Source of the DNA: Paracentrotus lividus
Taxonomy: Eukaryota > Echinodermata > Echinoidea > Camarodonta > Echinidae
Direction: 5' to 3'
Length of the DNA stretch: 64,000 nt
NCBI GenBank assembly: GCA_940671915.1
Contig: CALNVZ010003425.1
Location: 36,761,936 to 36,825,935, forward strand
The notes under the pieces were generated by a model. The model saw nothing but the letters and a program-made list of their open reading frames with translations. It was not told where the DNA came from and did no database searches. Position numbers and translations under genes: made by a program. Shown one piece after another: positions 12,101-21,492 of this stretch. Within the stretch, counting starts at the first letter, position 1; every line of letters begins with the position of its first letter.

Positions 12101-15100
12101 ATTGAGGAGGAGTCATATTTCTCCCCAAATTGTTATCATGTTTCCATCATGCTTGTGGCAAATTAAAAATGGCCAAAAAGGTAGCACTACCATGACAGAC
12201 AAAAGAAGGAACACCCGATGAAGAAAAATTTATTTATATCGTTGCCAAGGAAAAATTTAGTCCCGTATTGCAGAGACGATTTGATGCAAGTTTATTCCAC
12301 CAAATTCCCAAATTAATCTTGAATTCTTGTAGTAAATATAATGTCGTTTACAATATAAATAAAGAAATTCACACTTTTATTATATTTTGCTGGATATTCA
12401 CCACCTCTGATTTTGCCACGCATCCTCCTTAACAACGACGTAATTTTTTTTGTTTGTCTTCTGTGCGTGATGTTTCTTTCATTAGCATTTTTGATGGTTC
12501 CTTGTGACTATTTTTAATTTGCCACAAGGACAATGGAAACATGTTAACAGTTTGCAGAGAAATTTGACTCCTCCTTAATAATTTTATTCACTGATAATCC
12601 CCACCTCTTAAAACTTCATTTTTGAGGGCCTTCGTTCATTTGTCGCCCCTTTGTTTAAAAAATGTCCCCTGTCTGAGTATTTACTGATCTCAGGAATGAA
12701 AAGGGAAAAGTCTCCTCTTTCAGAATATTATACAAATCTTTTTGCAAAATCTCTGGCCATGGATGAAATATGACAATATATAAAAGACTTGTAAATATGA
12801 AAAAATGCACGCATTTAGCTATGTTGCAATACCAGAGCTAAGTGAGTGTATAGGCCGAATGAACGTGTGAATTATGAGAAGCTGCGGGAAAGGGAAAAAA
12901 TTATGAATTTAAGCAAATACTATACACTTAAAAACAAACAAACAAAACATATTGGGAGGTGAGATACCTTTATCACAAAAGAGGATAAACAACATTTAAA
13001 AATCACCTACAGTGCAGCAGCAGCGACAGCAACAACAACAACAACAAAAGATATAGGCCTATCTCGTTTACAAAAGGATCATAAAAAATGATCATATTTC
13101 ATAATTTTACCCCAAAAATTACTCAAACTGCAATACATTTCCTGTTGATTGTTTGGAATTCAACCGCAGACGAGACATGGTGTCAATAAATGACGTAAGA
13201 AAGTCATTTTCATATTTTGACGTCACAGCATTCTTGTAGGACCCCACGCAGTTTGGGCGACATGGTCCTCTTAATCGGCGTAACCAAGGTGACTATGGGG
13301 TGATGCATGCACCCTCCATCCTTAAAGATTGTCTCAATCATGAATCAATGAAGGAAGTTTGAAATTTTCTTTATTTGGGCAGTTGGGCATCGACGCAAAT
13401 ATGCTTGCTAAGGATTGTTTTCCAAACTAAATATAGTGATCATTTTGGCTTCTTGATAAGTGTTCACCGCAGTGCTAAAGATACCATACTCCGACATTGC
13501 CCAGTTTAACTATGTTGTTGTATTTTGCAATGCTGTTGTTCAACATTATATGCGTTGTATTCAACATAAAATAGTAGCAATTCAAATACACTAGCTATCA
13601 TAAAGTTCATGAGTATATTGAATTGAATTGAATTGAATATTATATGAAATATTTGTATAAAAGATGATTGATGAAAGAAAGGACAAAGATATTGATGCAA
13701 GAATTAGGCTACCGATTGCATTGCACAGGACACTCAAGTATCCGGTACCCATTCACATCTCCTGCAATCTCCTGTGTCGAATGAGGCAAATGGAGAGTAA
13801 TTGCGCAGCAGTCTTTTGACACATTTTATACAAGGGTTGCAATGGATGATTTATACCTCTCCATCCCTCCTTCCTAAAGAGTTTTCACAATACTACATAT
13901 GCCATTTATTCCAGTGGGCGTTAGCTCTGCAGCTCACCAAGCAATTCGTAATTAGACCTGGTATCACGCCGAGACCTGACCCCGATACATCCCGCCAGTT
14001 GATGCCTCCTTGGCTGGGTGCCCGGTCCGACTCCTCGTCACTCATGGAAGATGCTTCCAGACTAATTTAATTTCATTTGTTTTGTTTTGATATGAAATAT
14101 GGAACTTGGGCGATGGCAAAGTAGAGGTATTCGAGAGGGGAAATCGCATGCCATTGGTCCGTTCCAGCGTCATGATCTTTTCTTTCTTAAAGTAGTACCA
14201 GAATGCAGTCTATCTCCTTTGTGCTTTGTAACGTATGAAGGGCATTTACCCCCCCCCTTTTCTGCTTTATATAAAAAATAAAAACTGAAATAAATAAAAT
14301 AAAAGGACCAACAACAACCAGCAAACTGATAGAGGATGGGAAGAAGAGAATGAGAAGGCAATGTGATAAGGGGGTTCTGGAACCCTCCCCAATGCTAGTT
14401 CCTCTCCTCCTGCATGCGCTTCATCTTCCAGGAATGTTTGCGCCCCAATGCAATTAGTACCCCTGATTAATATTGGACAACAACACAAAACTGTCATGAT
14501 CGAGATAACCCAATCTGGATAATCGAAATCTTCTTTTGAATAGTTTTGAATTGTGTAAGGCGTGTTCTGTACAAATTTAAGTATTTGCGTCTCGGGTCCA
14601 CTTTTAACGGCACCATTCAAAATACGTGACTGTAGAATAACTCATGTTTGTGGGCTTTAAGCTGAAGAGGGGGGGGGGGGTATTTCCCAGGTAGTCAAAT
14701 GACCCACTAACACTTCAACCACTGATCAATCACAGACATCAAGTGTTCTGTACACATTCACGATGTTTGTAAATGACAAATCAATCTCCGGTTTGGACAT
14801 CTTTCGCTTTCTGTGTGTCATCCGCTTGATGTTAATGAGTCTTTCTCTTTCGGCGGGAAACTTTACCCTCGGCTATTTCGTACTCTTCTCAATTAGCACT
14901 AGATTATATTCAAGCTATTTGATAAAGTTATAACAATGGTTCATCCCGCACTCTAGTACATCCCTCTACCCCCCCCCCCCCTCCCCATTCAAAATTATAC
15001 TCCGCTGATGAAATTCTTCTTTAAAATACCTTTTATAATTTGCCTTGCTCTGCATGGGCGTCTTTAAATAGTCTTGCAGGCTTCTCTACTGACGACTGGA

Positions 15101-15887
15101 AGACCCCAACTGCCCCTCCCCGTTAGGATACCAACTTCGGTTGTTTTTTCACCATTAGATTTGGTGATCCGGAGAAATATAGAAATTAAGATTTAATCTT
15201 AGAATACCATGATCGTCATCTTCACAATATTCTGTTCTCTGTTTTGTTTATTGTTATAACACAGGCGATCTAACAACTGTAACACCCGTCACGACACAGA
15301 GGAGCACATCCACCGAAGAAAATACATCCACTGAGCAGCCATCAACCGAGACAGGCACGCACCCCTCCCCACACTCGACACTCGATTACCAGATCATCGA
15401 ATACAAGTACGATGAGCGGTTCATCACCATCATCCTCGCTGTCGGGCTGACGTTCTGGAGTATCGTCTTTGTCGTCATCTTCATCATCTTCTGCTACTGC
15501 GACAAACGACAGAACGGCGGGAGATCGCGGATGCTAAATTATGACGTCACAATGGACTCGCAGCATCCGGAGAAGCAGAGTGGTCACATGGCAACGTACG
15601 TGGAGATCGACGAGCAGGAACGCGAGAGCGTCGAGATGGTGGACGATAGGGAAGATGATGATGTTGAGAAGTTAAAGACGGGGAGATCGGAGACGGTTTC
15701 GTCTGATGAGAGTTCGTTGGATTCTGAGAGGTACAGTGTCCCTATCATCACCACGCCAAAACCTCCTCGTGGTCCATCACCGTGTGGTTATATGAGTTTA
15801 CAGCTGGACAGCTTGAATAATAATGGCAACGCAGAATATCAACCGCTCAGTCCAGTCGATTTAACAGAAGTGACAGCGTTAGCGTGA
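90..15887 (+). CDS. MAM-domain single-pass membrane protein, 5 visible exons, frame-disrupted
   Basis: Gene-level entry. Visible exons are 90-195, 8463-8625, 9185-9448, 10401-10491 and 15265-15887. Together they encode a signal peptide, one MAM domain, a Thr/Ser-rich stalk, a transmembrane helix and a cytoplasmic tail of about 130 residues. MAM domains are extracellular adhesion or oligomerisation modules found in meprins, receptor tyrosine phosphatases and many invertebrate receptors, so a cell-surface role is expected; ligand and pathway are unknown. Exons 4 and 5 join cleanly in phase. Exons 2 and 3 contain apparent single-base frame breaks near 8575, 8624 and 9265, and exon 1 (phase 1) does not match exon 2 (phase 0), so a small exon in intron 1 may be missing or a fourth break may exist. 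As written, the gene would not give a full-length protein. I do not recognise a specific orthologue. Confidence 0.75.
2381..3135. mobile_element. 755-bp MITE-like element with 20-bp perfect TIRs
   Basis: TTATACCCCCATTCCACTGA at 2381-2400 is exactly inverted at 3116-3135. There is no transposase frame inside, so this fits a non-autonomous DNA transposon. The target-site duplication is unclear. Confidence 0.7.
3720..3911. repeat. GA-rich low-complexity tract ending in a 25-bp hairpin
   Basis: The GAGAGAGGGGG-rich stretch at 3735-3848 runs into an inverted repeat at 3849-3911. Its arms read AGTTCCTCTCCCCATCTCTC and the near-complement, around a loop of about 12 bases. Confidence 0.7.
3975..4193 (+). 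repeat. Dispersed repeat, copy 1 (inverted copy at 61262-61476)
   Basis: About 215 bases, starting GGAGATGTCAACTTCC and ending in a GAAGAAGAAG run, match the reverse complement of 61262-61476 almost base for base. This shows an interspersed family. No TIRs, tRNA-like boxes or frame are obvious, and the GAAGAA end could be a SINE or LINE tail. Confidence 0.75.
6742..7097. mobile_element. 356-bp near-perfect palindrome (snap-back MITE)
   Basis: The arms of about 160 bases are inverted copies around a loop of about 20 bases near 6913-6932. Outer arm motif: CCTCAACCAGGCCATCCCTC at left, its complement at right near 7065. Inner arm motif: ACACGTTTGTATTGCTAT. The arms differ by only a few bases, suggesting a young foldback element. 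Confidence 0.8.
8463..8625 (+). CDS. Exon 2: first part of the MAM domain (frame-broken)
   Basis: After the acceptor GCATTTCAG the frame reads MAM-like sequence: CGDFE, then TC, then NDFNWRRRTGPTH. The continuation RDTG..SDHTLGENAAG, which matches the conserved GP..DHT block of MAM domains, is in another frame beginning at 8576. One base is therefore missing at about 8574-8576. The donor is G|GTAATG at 8626. The last GGG needs one base fewer to join exon 3 in phase, so the two breaks cancel in exon length. Confidence 0.7.
8690..8990. repeat. Foldback repeat rich in AAGAACC/GGTTCTT
   Basis: TTAAGAACCTTTCTTTGACCC near 8738 is inverted near 8887 (GGGTCAAAGAAAGGTTCT), and the same motif recurs between and outside the arms. 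It is probably a decayed MITE within intron 2. Confidence 0.5.
9069..9182 (+). repeat. (CT)n tract forming the polypyrimidine tract of exon 3
   Basis: About 110 bases of CT/TTCT repeat end directly at the TAG acceptor of exon 3 (9182-9184). The splice site's pyrimidine tract is therefore a length-variable microsatellite. Confidence 0.85.
9185..9448 (+). CDS. Exon 3: middle of the MAM domain (frame-broken)
   Basis: The first part reads HYAFIEGTGVDAWNAAHSS and then LLGTSNH in the frame starting at 9187. From about 9269 the similarity moves to the next frame: CCQLSLYHMYGDDTGELSL, then ERLSEELWTMLWEQGNQW, ending PCEHGCK. CCxLSxxYHMYG is a hallmark MAM block, so both halves are genuine and one base is extra (or two missing) between about 9260 and 9270. 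The donor AAG|GTACGA is in phase 0 and joins exon 4 in frame. Confidence 0.8.
9690..10140. repeat. GGT/GTGGTGAT-rich minisatellite
   Basis: About 450 bases of strongly G/T-biased + strand built from GGTGGT, GTGATGGT and related units, within intron 3. Long frames across it are low-complexity artefacts. Confidence 0.8.
10401..10491 (+). CDS. Exon 4: end of the MAM domain
   Basis: After TTCTTCTTCTAG the exon reads LSFEAKPGNGYWSDTAIDDI followed by TVVNGSCFPE. This matches the conserved MAM C-terminus (FEA..G.G...D.AIDDI....G.C), including the final cysteine. It starts in phase 0 and ends GAA G|GTATAT in phase 1. The frame is intact. Confidence 0.85.
10558..10800. mobile_element. Foldback MITE with a CCTAA-rich centre
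   Basis: GTGCCCTGTAACATAAA near 10561 and CTCGGTAGCCTCAT near 10614 are inverted near 10785 and 10733. The roughly 100-base centre is built of CCTAAC/CCTAAT units resembling degenerate telomeric repeats. Confidence 0.65.
11406..11663. mobile_element. Small MITE-like element with GAGACGTCTC repeats
   Basis: Its ends are inverted (TGGTATCTTACTT at left; AAGTGAGATACCA at right). The body repeats CGCGGAGACGTCT and then GTCTCAAA/CTCAAAT units. Two overlapping + strand frames here are repeat-derived. Confidence 0.55.
11829..12852. mobile_element. 1.02-kb foldback DNA transposon relic, Tc1/mariner-like ends
   Basis: Long imperfect inverted arms (about 11829-12225 and 12440-12852) flank a unique centre. 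Termini are TATACACTCACTTAGC and its complement, consistent with TA target sites. Inner arm matches include GGGGCGACA near 12033 and TGTCGCCCC near 12639. No transposase frame is seen. It lies within intron 4. Confidence 0.75.
12853..15264 (+). other. Rest of intron 4 of the MAM gene
   Basis: I see simple sequence only: CAGCAGCAG/CAACAACAA near 13015, GAATT repeats near 13617-13640, and several G or C homopolymers (14250, 14670, 14970). No conserved coding block was recognised. Confidence 0.5.
15265..15887 (+). CDS. Exon 5: stalk, transmembrane helix, cytoplasmic tail and stop
   Basis: The acceptor AACACAG precedes 15265 and the phase matches exon 4. The stalk is Thr/Ser/Glu-rich (TTVTPVTTQRSTSTEE onward), typical of O-glycosylated juxtamembrane regions. 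A hydrophobic helix follows at about 15418-15501 (FITIILAVGLTFWSIVFVV onward), then the basic stop-transfer DKRQNGGRSR. The tail is acidic and serine-rich and carries tyrosines in TYVEID (codon 15597), RYSVP (15732), GYMSL (15789) and EYQPL (15837). The first resembles a Src-type SH2 ligand and the second fits YxxP. The frame is open to a TGA at 15885-15887. Confidence 0.9.
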
Positions 15888-16100
15888 TATAATGACTGTC
15901 AATGAACATCAAAGACAGTTTAAAGATGTTTATCAAACTGATCATTGTAAATATAATGCGATGAGGATCGAACTATGAACAGGACTTTCAAAGATTTATA
16001 TATATTTATTGACATCACTATAGTATTTCACCATAGTCACGTGATTTATCTTATGTTATACAAAAGAGGAGTATTGATTTAATAACAGTTTGGTAAGTCA

Positions 16101-16106
16101 AATAAA
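16101..16106 (+). terminator. Candidate polyadenylation signal, MAM gene
   Basis: AATAAA lies 214 bases after the stop codon. Another AATAAA is at 17996-18001, so the true 3' end is uncertain. Confidence 0.4.
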
Positions 16107-17284
16107 TTTTTTCCCCATAATCGGGAGATGACAATGTTTTTTTTTTAATGAGAATATTATCTGCCTCAATTATGTATACACCTCTCCCGTCGTTCAGTAC
16201 ACCTTATTCATAATTCATTTGATTGCATCGTCACCAATTTTTTCCCAAAACATCAAATAATGAGCTGATATATACATAAATATGAGGTTGTCATGATATT
16301 GAAAATGTTTCTAAAATGGTCGTTATATTTCCAAATTCTCCTTTTAGGAGTTGACCTACATCTGTTGATGATTTCGATCAGAAGAGCCGACTATACTATG
16401 GGCCTATAATACATCAACATTTTAAGGCTTGGATCTGTACTTCACGATTTGTAATCATTTCGAACTTTTTGAAAGATTCACAAAATACCAGGGGTTTTTC
16501 GTTGATTTATTTTGAGCATCCATCAAGTATTCCAGTAAAATTTCCTTGCATTTATAATCAAGTTTATAGAGCGAAAGAATTGCCAAAAACAGAGAGGCGT
16601 AATATGTAATCAAATCTTTTTGCCCGTTCCCAGTTTGTTCTGCACAATAGACAAACATTTTCCGCTTGATTTCCCGATCCCAAAACACAAAGGATGATTT
16701 ATTTTGATAATTTAATGATACAGAAAGAAAAACACAACTCCTTAGCATAACAGGAAAGTTAGAACGAAGGCCATCTATTCTTTTATTCTCTGCGCTGGAA
16801 TGTATTGCCCGTTGGCATGGTTTCTGACATATCAAGGTTCTCACGTTGTGTGAATTTAGTATATATTGGTTATTAGTTTTTCTTATTGAAAGAGAGTAAT
16901 TTTGTATACAAAAGCTCTTTATAGAAATATTTAATGTACCAACATCAAACGTTCATGTAGTTTCCCATAGAATTCTAGAGTCAAGCGAACGATTTTGATT
17001 TGCCAGCAAACAAATCAATAATTGATCGTGCGCAAAAGTATTATCAAGAGTAATTGACATTCGTATTTGGTGCTAGTAGTATCAATAATATATTTATTGA
17101 CTTAAATATGTTATTAGTCTCAATACGTCCTCCTTTAATTCATACTTGCTTTATTCGCTCATAATATTAAAGATATCTTGGAGTGTGAGCAAAGAAGGAA
17201 AATGTGTTCAGAGTGTTAGTTCATTTAATAGGGGGATATGTGCATGAAGTGTTTAATATATTTAGAACTCAACTCTTATATTTT

Positions 17285-17515
17285 AACAACCAATCAAAAT
17301 GCGTTTCTCAGTGGCCTTTAGATCAGACCTCGCTTAACAACCAATCAAAATGCGTTTCTCAGTGGCCTTTAGATCAGACCTCGCTTAACAACCAATCAAA
17401 ATGCGTTTCTCGGTGGATCTGATATCAGACACCACTCAACAACCAATCAAATTACGTTTCTCGGTGTATCTTAGATCAGAAATTACTCAACAACCATTCA
17501 AAATTACTTATGACT
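17285..17515 (+). repeat. 51-bp tandem repeat, about 4.5 copies
   Basis: AACAACCAATCAAAATGCGT starts at 17285, 17336 and 17387, with diverged copies at about 17438 and 17489. The first three are nearly identical. The unit length is divisible by three, so the frame across it repeats a 17-residue peptide; this is not evidence of coding. Confidence 0.9.
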
Positions 17516-18989
17516 TTCACATATCGTGGTTACCAAAAGATCCAGTTAACTATTTTAGATCGCTCTTTTAAACAGGGATGAAATTATGAAATGGTGTTAA
17601 AAGATTCACATATTTTTCAATATGGCGTTCTTAACTCTGATTATTATCAGATTATGAAAATGAAACGGCATTCGGGTTTTTGTGTGATTTTCATTATAAT
17701 GTTTTGTTGTTAAAAATTTTGTATTAAATGATTATAATTCATGTTAACTGATTATGTATGTTAAGATTGTGAATATTTCATATAAAACCTTGCCATATTG
17801 TATATTGTATTTCATCTCATTTTCTCACTTTCTAGTGCAATTCATACATTTTCCTTCATTTCAAATTGGCTTATTATGCAAGAACAGAACAAGATATATA
17901 TCAAATTTTGGTTTTAAAATTGTTTATTCTATCCAAATTAAAGCTGCTTTGTCTGTACTGATTCATTTCTATAGCAAATATGCAGTATAATTCTGAATAA
18001 AATCATATTAGTAACATTAAAAATAGAACTTTTTTTTCCATATCATATACTGTTTCCAAATTTCTCATAACTACTAGACATTTCATTGCTTCGAATTTAC
18101 ACACACAATGTACATTAGACAAATGATGCGACATCTATTGCTTCAACTAAATTCAACTACACTTTTGCTAATATTACACAATATTAACGATCTCATTAAA
18201 AAAAATACATACATTTGATATCAAGGCACCATAATCATACAAGCACTATCTCGACTCAATGCTCCTCACTGATAATTAGAGTTTGATCCTAATTTGAAAG
18301 ACTTTGTTGAAAGACTTTCAAGAGTTAAGTAATTAAAACAGTGATTGTATAATTTCCAGGCACATCCAGGAGACCCAATGGCTGCCCCAAAAAATATAAC
18401 ACCACAACCTACCATTTCTTTGTTGACACATTATGAACAGGATCGCAAAGATATGCCAGGAACCCCCCCCCCCCCTTCTACCAACAAAGGGTCATTTAAA
18501 AAACATCACTATCTATGGTGACACCATAGTCTTTAACAATATGAAAGACATAATTCGTTTGATGAACACTAAATATACTTTTCTTTGACATTTGCTTTAT
18601 AAAAACTAAATATAATTCTACTTGAAAACATATGTTTTAGGAATACGAATATCAATACCATCTATACTTCTCTTCTACAAATGTTACATCTATATACACA
18701 TAAATCATTATAAACGCATCATTTATAATTGAAATATGAATAATTAAATGTATTTTTAAAATGAGACCAATGTCTTGAGACAATTGACAAAAATCAATCA
18801 ATCTAGTTATAAAAACTTATCACATACAAATACTATATAATTTATTGAAATTGTCATAATCATCATTGTAATACTCTTTTGATTGAAATCATTACAATAT
18901 TTGATTAAACTAAAGAAAGTTAGTAAATATTAATACAATGAAAGGGGCAAGAATATGAAAAGAAGAGAGAATGTAAGAGAATGAGGGAT

Positions 18990-18995
18990 ATATAG

Positions 18996-19068
<73 letters not shown>
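18990..19068. repeat. Compound (TA)n(GA)n microsatellite
   Basis: A TATATA run at 18990-19017 is followed directly by a GAGAGA run to about 19068. Confidence 0.9.
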
Positions 19069-19929
19069 GAAAGACAATTCCCCTGTTTTTAACCATATAC
19101 ATCATATAAATAATCTTCTAACCTTCTACGTACATATCCTTACCAATAAAGTTAAAAATTCTAATGAATATAAATTATATTATCTTGAATTAAACTAATT
19201 GTTTTTATCCAAAAGTATGCATAAAAGTATACAATATAATACAATTCACAAATGGCTGAAATAACATAAGTAGTATAAATACAGGCAATAACTGCTGCAA
19301 TGCAAAAATATCTCTTTTTAATTTTGTTTTCCCTCTTCAGATACAAGGATTGAAAAAATCATATGCAGGAAAATTCCATCATATTAAAAAAATTGAACGA
19401 CAAACGGATCCAAAATCTATGCTTGATGTAGTCATTTAATGGATTGTTACCTTCCAATCAAATGATCTATCACTTTGTTATTTAGATGCACACTAATTAA
19501 GAAAAACAATATTTGTCAATTAATAAAAGCATGGGATCATTTTCTCAACCACAAAACTAATACCAAAACCATAATTATCCAGATAATCTGCATTTGTCAG
19601 AAAATGTGTTTGTCCATTGAGGCCAAGAAAAGGTTTAAATACTGTACAAATTCCAATCCCAGTAAAAGCACTACTTACTACAAAATACAAGCACTTTCTA
19701 CAGTGAATACTTAAACAGTAACATCAAGAATACACTTTCTTCATTTAAGCAAACAGTTTTTTAAGAATAAAATTTCTTTAGCCTCAACTAAATATAGAAC
19801 TATAGGGATAGTGTGGTTTATACAAAAAAGTTTAGACTACAATTTTCCAAGTAAATCATTACAGTGCACTCTACACTAATACATAATTGCACTCATTGAG
19901 AGCCCCCCTCACAATTGACATTCGTACTT

Positions 19930-20290
19930 GACATAGAAAAGGGTAACATGATCGAATACAAAATATTTTTAAATAATTGAGGTTTATGTTTCAATCATAT
20001 TCCTCTACAATAAACCTGCAAAGCAGATGATAATATAAATGGGAATCTGGCTATTGATCTATCCCTCTAATAGCTGTCTATTTGGCTGCAGCCATTAAAG
20101 TATCATGTTATTTAACAAGAGAACTGAATCGAACACAAACTATTCTTAAATAATTAATTGGTTTTGGTTTCAATAATATTCCTCTACAATAATAAACCCT
20201 AAAATAGATGATAATATCAATGTGAACTGGGATCTTGATCTATCCCTCTAATAGCTGTCCATTTGGCTGTAGCCATTAAAGTATCATATG
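19930..20290. repeat. Tandem duplication, unit about 181 bp
   Basis: Two diverged copies share TTCCTCTACAATAA, TGATCTATCCCTCTAATAGC and GCCATTAAAGTATCAT, offset by about 181 bases. The block probably lies in or near the myosin 3' UTR. Confidence 0.8.
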
Positions 20291-21414
20291 AACCACTAAG
20301 TAATCCCCTGTCCCCTCGTAACATTGAACCTGGCTCCGAGCCATCTCATAATGACAAATGTTTCATGTCAGACACCTCAGAGGCGAGTGTACTTTTATCA
20401 CTTCTACCCATTCTTTGCTTTATTTTCATGGGGGAAAATAAAGCGACATTTTACATTTACATGAATTGTCAAAATCCATATTTCATCATTTCTGACAAAC
20501 AGACAGAAATGATTAGAAGAAGCTAGCAGCTTTATAGATTCTGTAAGAAAAATTAAGCTAAAACAGGTAAATATGCTTGATGGTGTAAAAAGAACATTTT
20601 TATAATCTCACTTTTATAATCATGTGAAAGTATTTACTTATTTAAAACTGGTATGATGGAAGCCTGATCAAAGAATTTTTGTGTAATTCATGGAATCAGA
20701 TTTGAAGCCTGCTTGATTACAAGAAAGTCTTTCAAATTTATTATGAATGTCACAGGCATAACAAAAATGTATCAAATAATGATAATTATTCACTTTTACT
20801 TGTTAAGATCATGATGAAAATAGAAAGATATGCCTAAATCATTTTCGTAGTAAATCTGTACATATCTAAATGACAATATGAAAAATACAGCATAATTATA
20901 AACATCTAGGAAAATTACATTGTATCACAATGGTACTGTACAGTATGATTATCTTTGGTAAATGAATACATCTTGCAGTACTGACTCATAAAGATGAAAA
21001 CATTCTGAAAGCCCATTATTTTGCAATAAATATATTTGTACCGGTACGGAAATAACATTTGAGTATAAACTCCCGACAAAATAAATTGAAATAAGTAGGG
21101 AGAAACATTACATGATAATCAGGATATGACATCATCATGTGTGCATTGTGGGTAGCCCAAAGGACATGGATTCCAAGTGCAGTAGATAGAGGGCTTAGTC
21201 TGTGTAAACCTTCTTTAACAGAACAAGTCAACATCAAGTTAAATGTTGATGGCTAGTCCTAATGACCGATATCCTGAATGCAATTTAGGGTCCCTAACAT
21301 CCACTCTGAGTTTCTCGGAATCGAGATTTCTATTGCTATTCCCACCTGACCTCCCCATTAGGTCACCTGACGACAAATGATGATGCAAGGGAGCTCTTCA
21401 TAGAACTGGGATGA

Positions 21415-21492
21415 CTAGGGTCTGCTGGGGGATTTGTTTCTAAAAGCCGAACGTCGGAAAGTGTTGCTACCGCTCTTCTGGGTAATGCCTCG
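21415..21492 (-). CDS. Myosin exon 23: C-terminus and stop
   Basis: After CTGTCCCTATAG the exon reads [20 protein letters not shown] then SPSRP and TAG (plus-strand 21415-21417). It fits in phase 0 and in Ser/Arg-rich composition with exon 22, but lies 11 kb away, so another exon could sit between them. Confidence 0.75.
   Translation of the reverse strand, partial: RGITQKSGSNTFRRSAFRNKSPSRP

Larger units (their letters stand above)
15888..21414. other. Shared 3' flank between convergent genes
   Basis: The region holds the 3' UTR of the + strand gene and probably that of the - strand myosin. It contains a 51-bp tandem repeat, (TA)n/(GA)n simple repeats and a 181-bp duplication. No coding block was recognised. 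Confidence 0.6.

Noticed and set aside
13801..14620. Frames of 60-117 codons on both strands in intron 4
   Set aside because: None matches a known family. They overlap one another in different frames and lie within the MAM gene intron.
16455..16844. 129-codon frame on the - strand beyond the MAM gene
   Set aside because: No recognisable domain, no supporting splice or coding signal, and it overlaps the probable 3' UTR region of the + strand gene.
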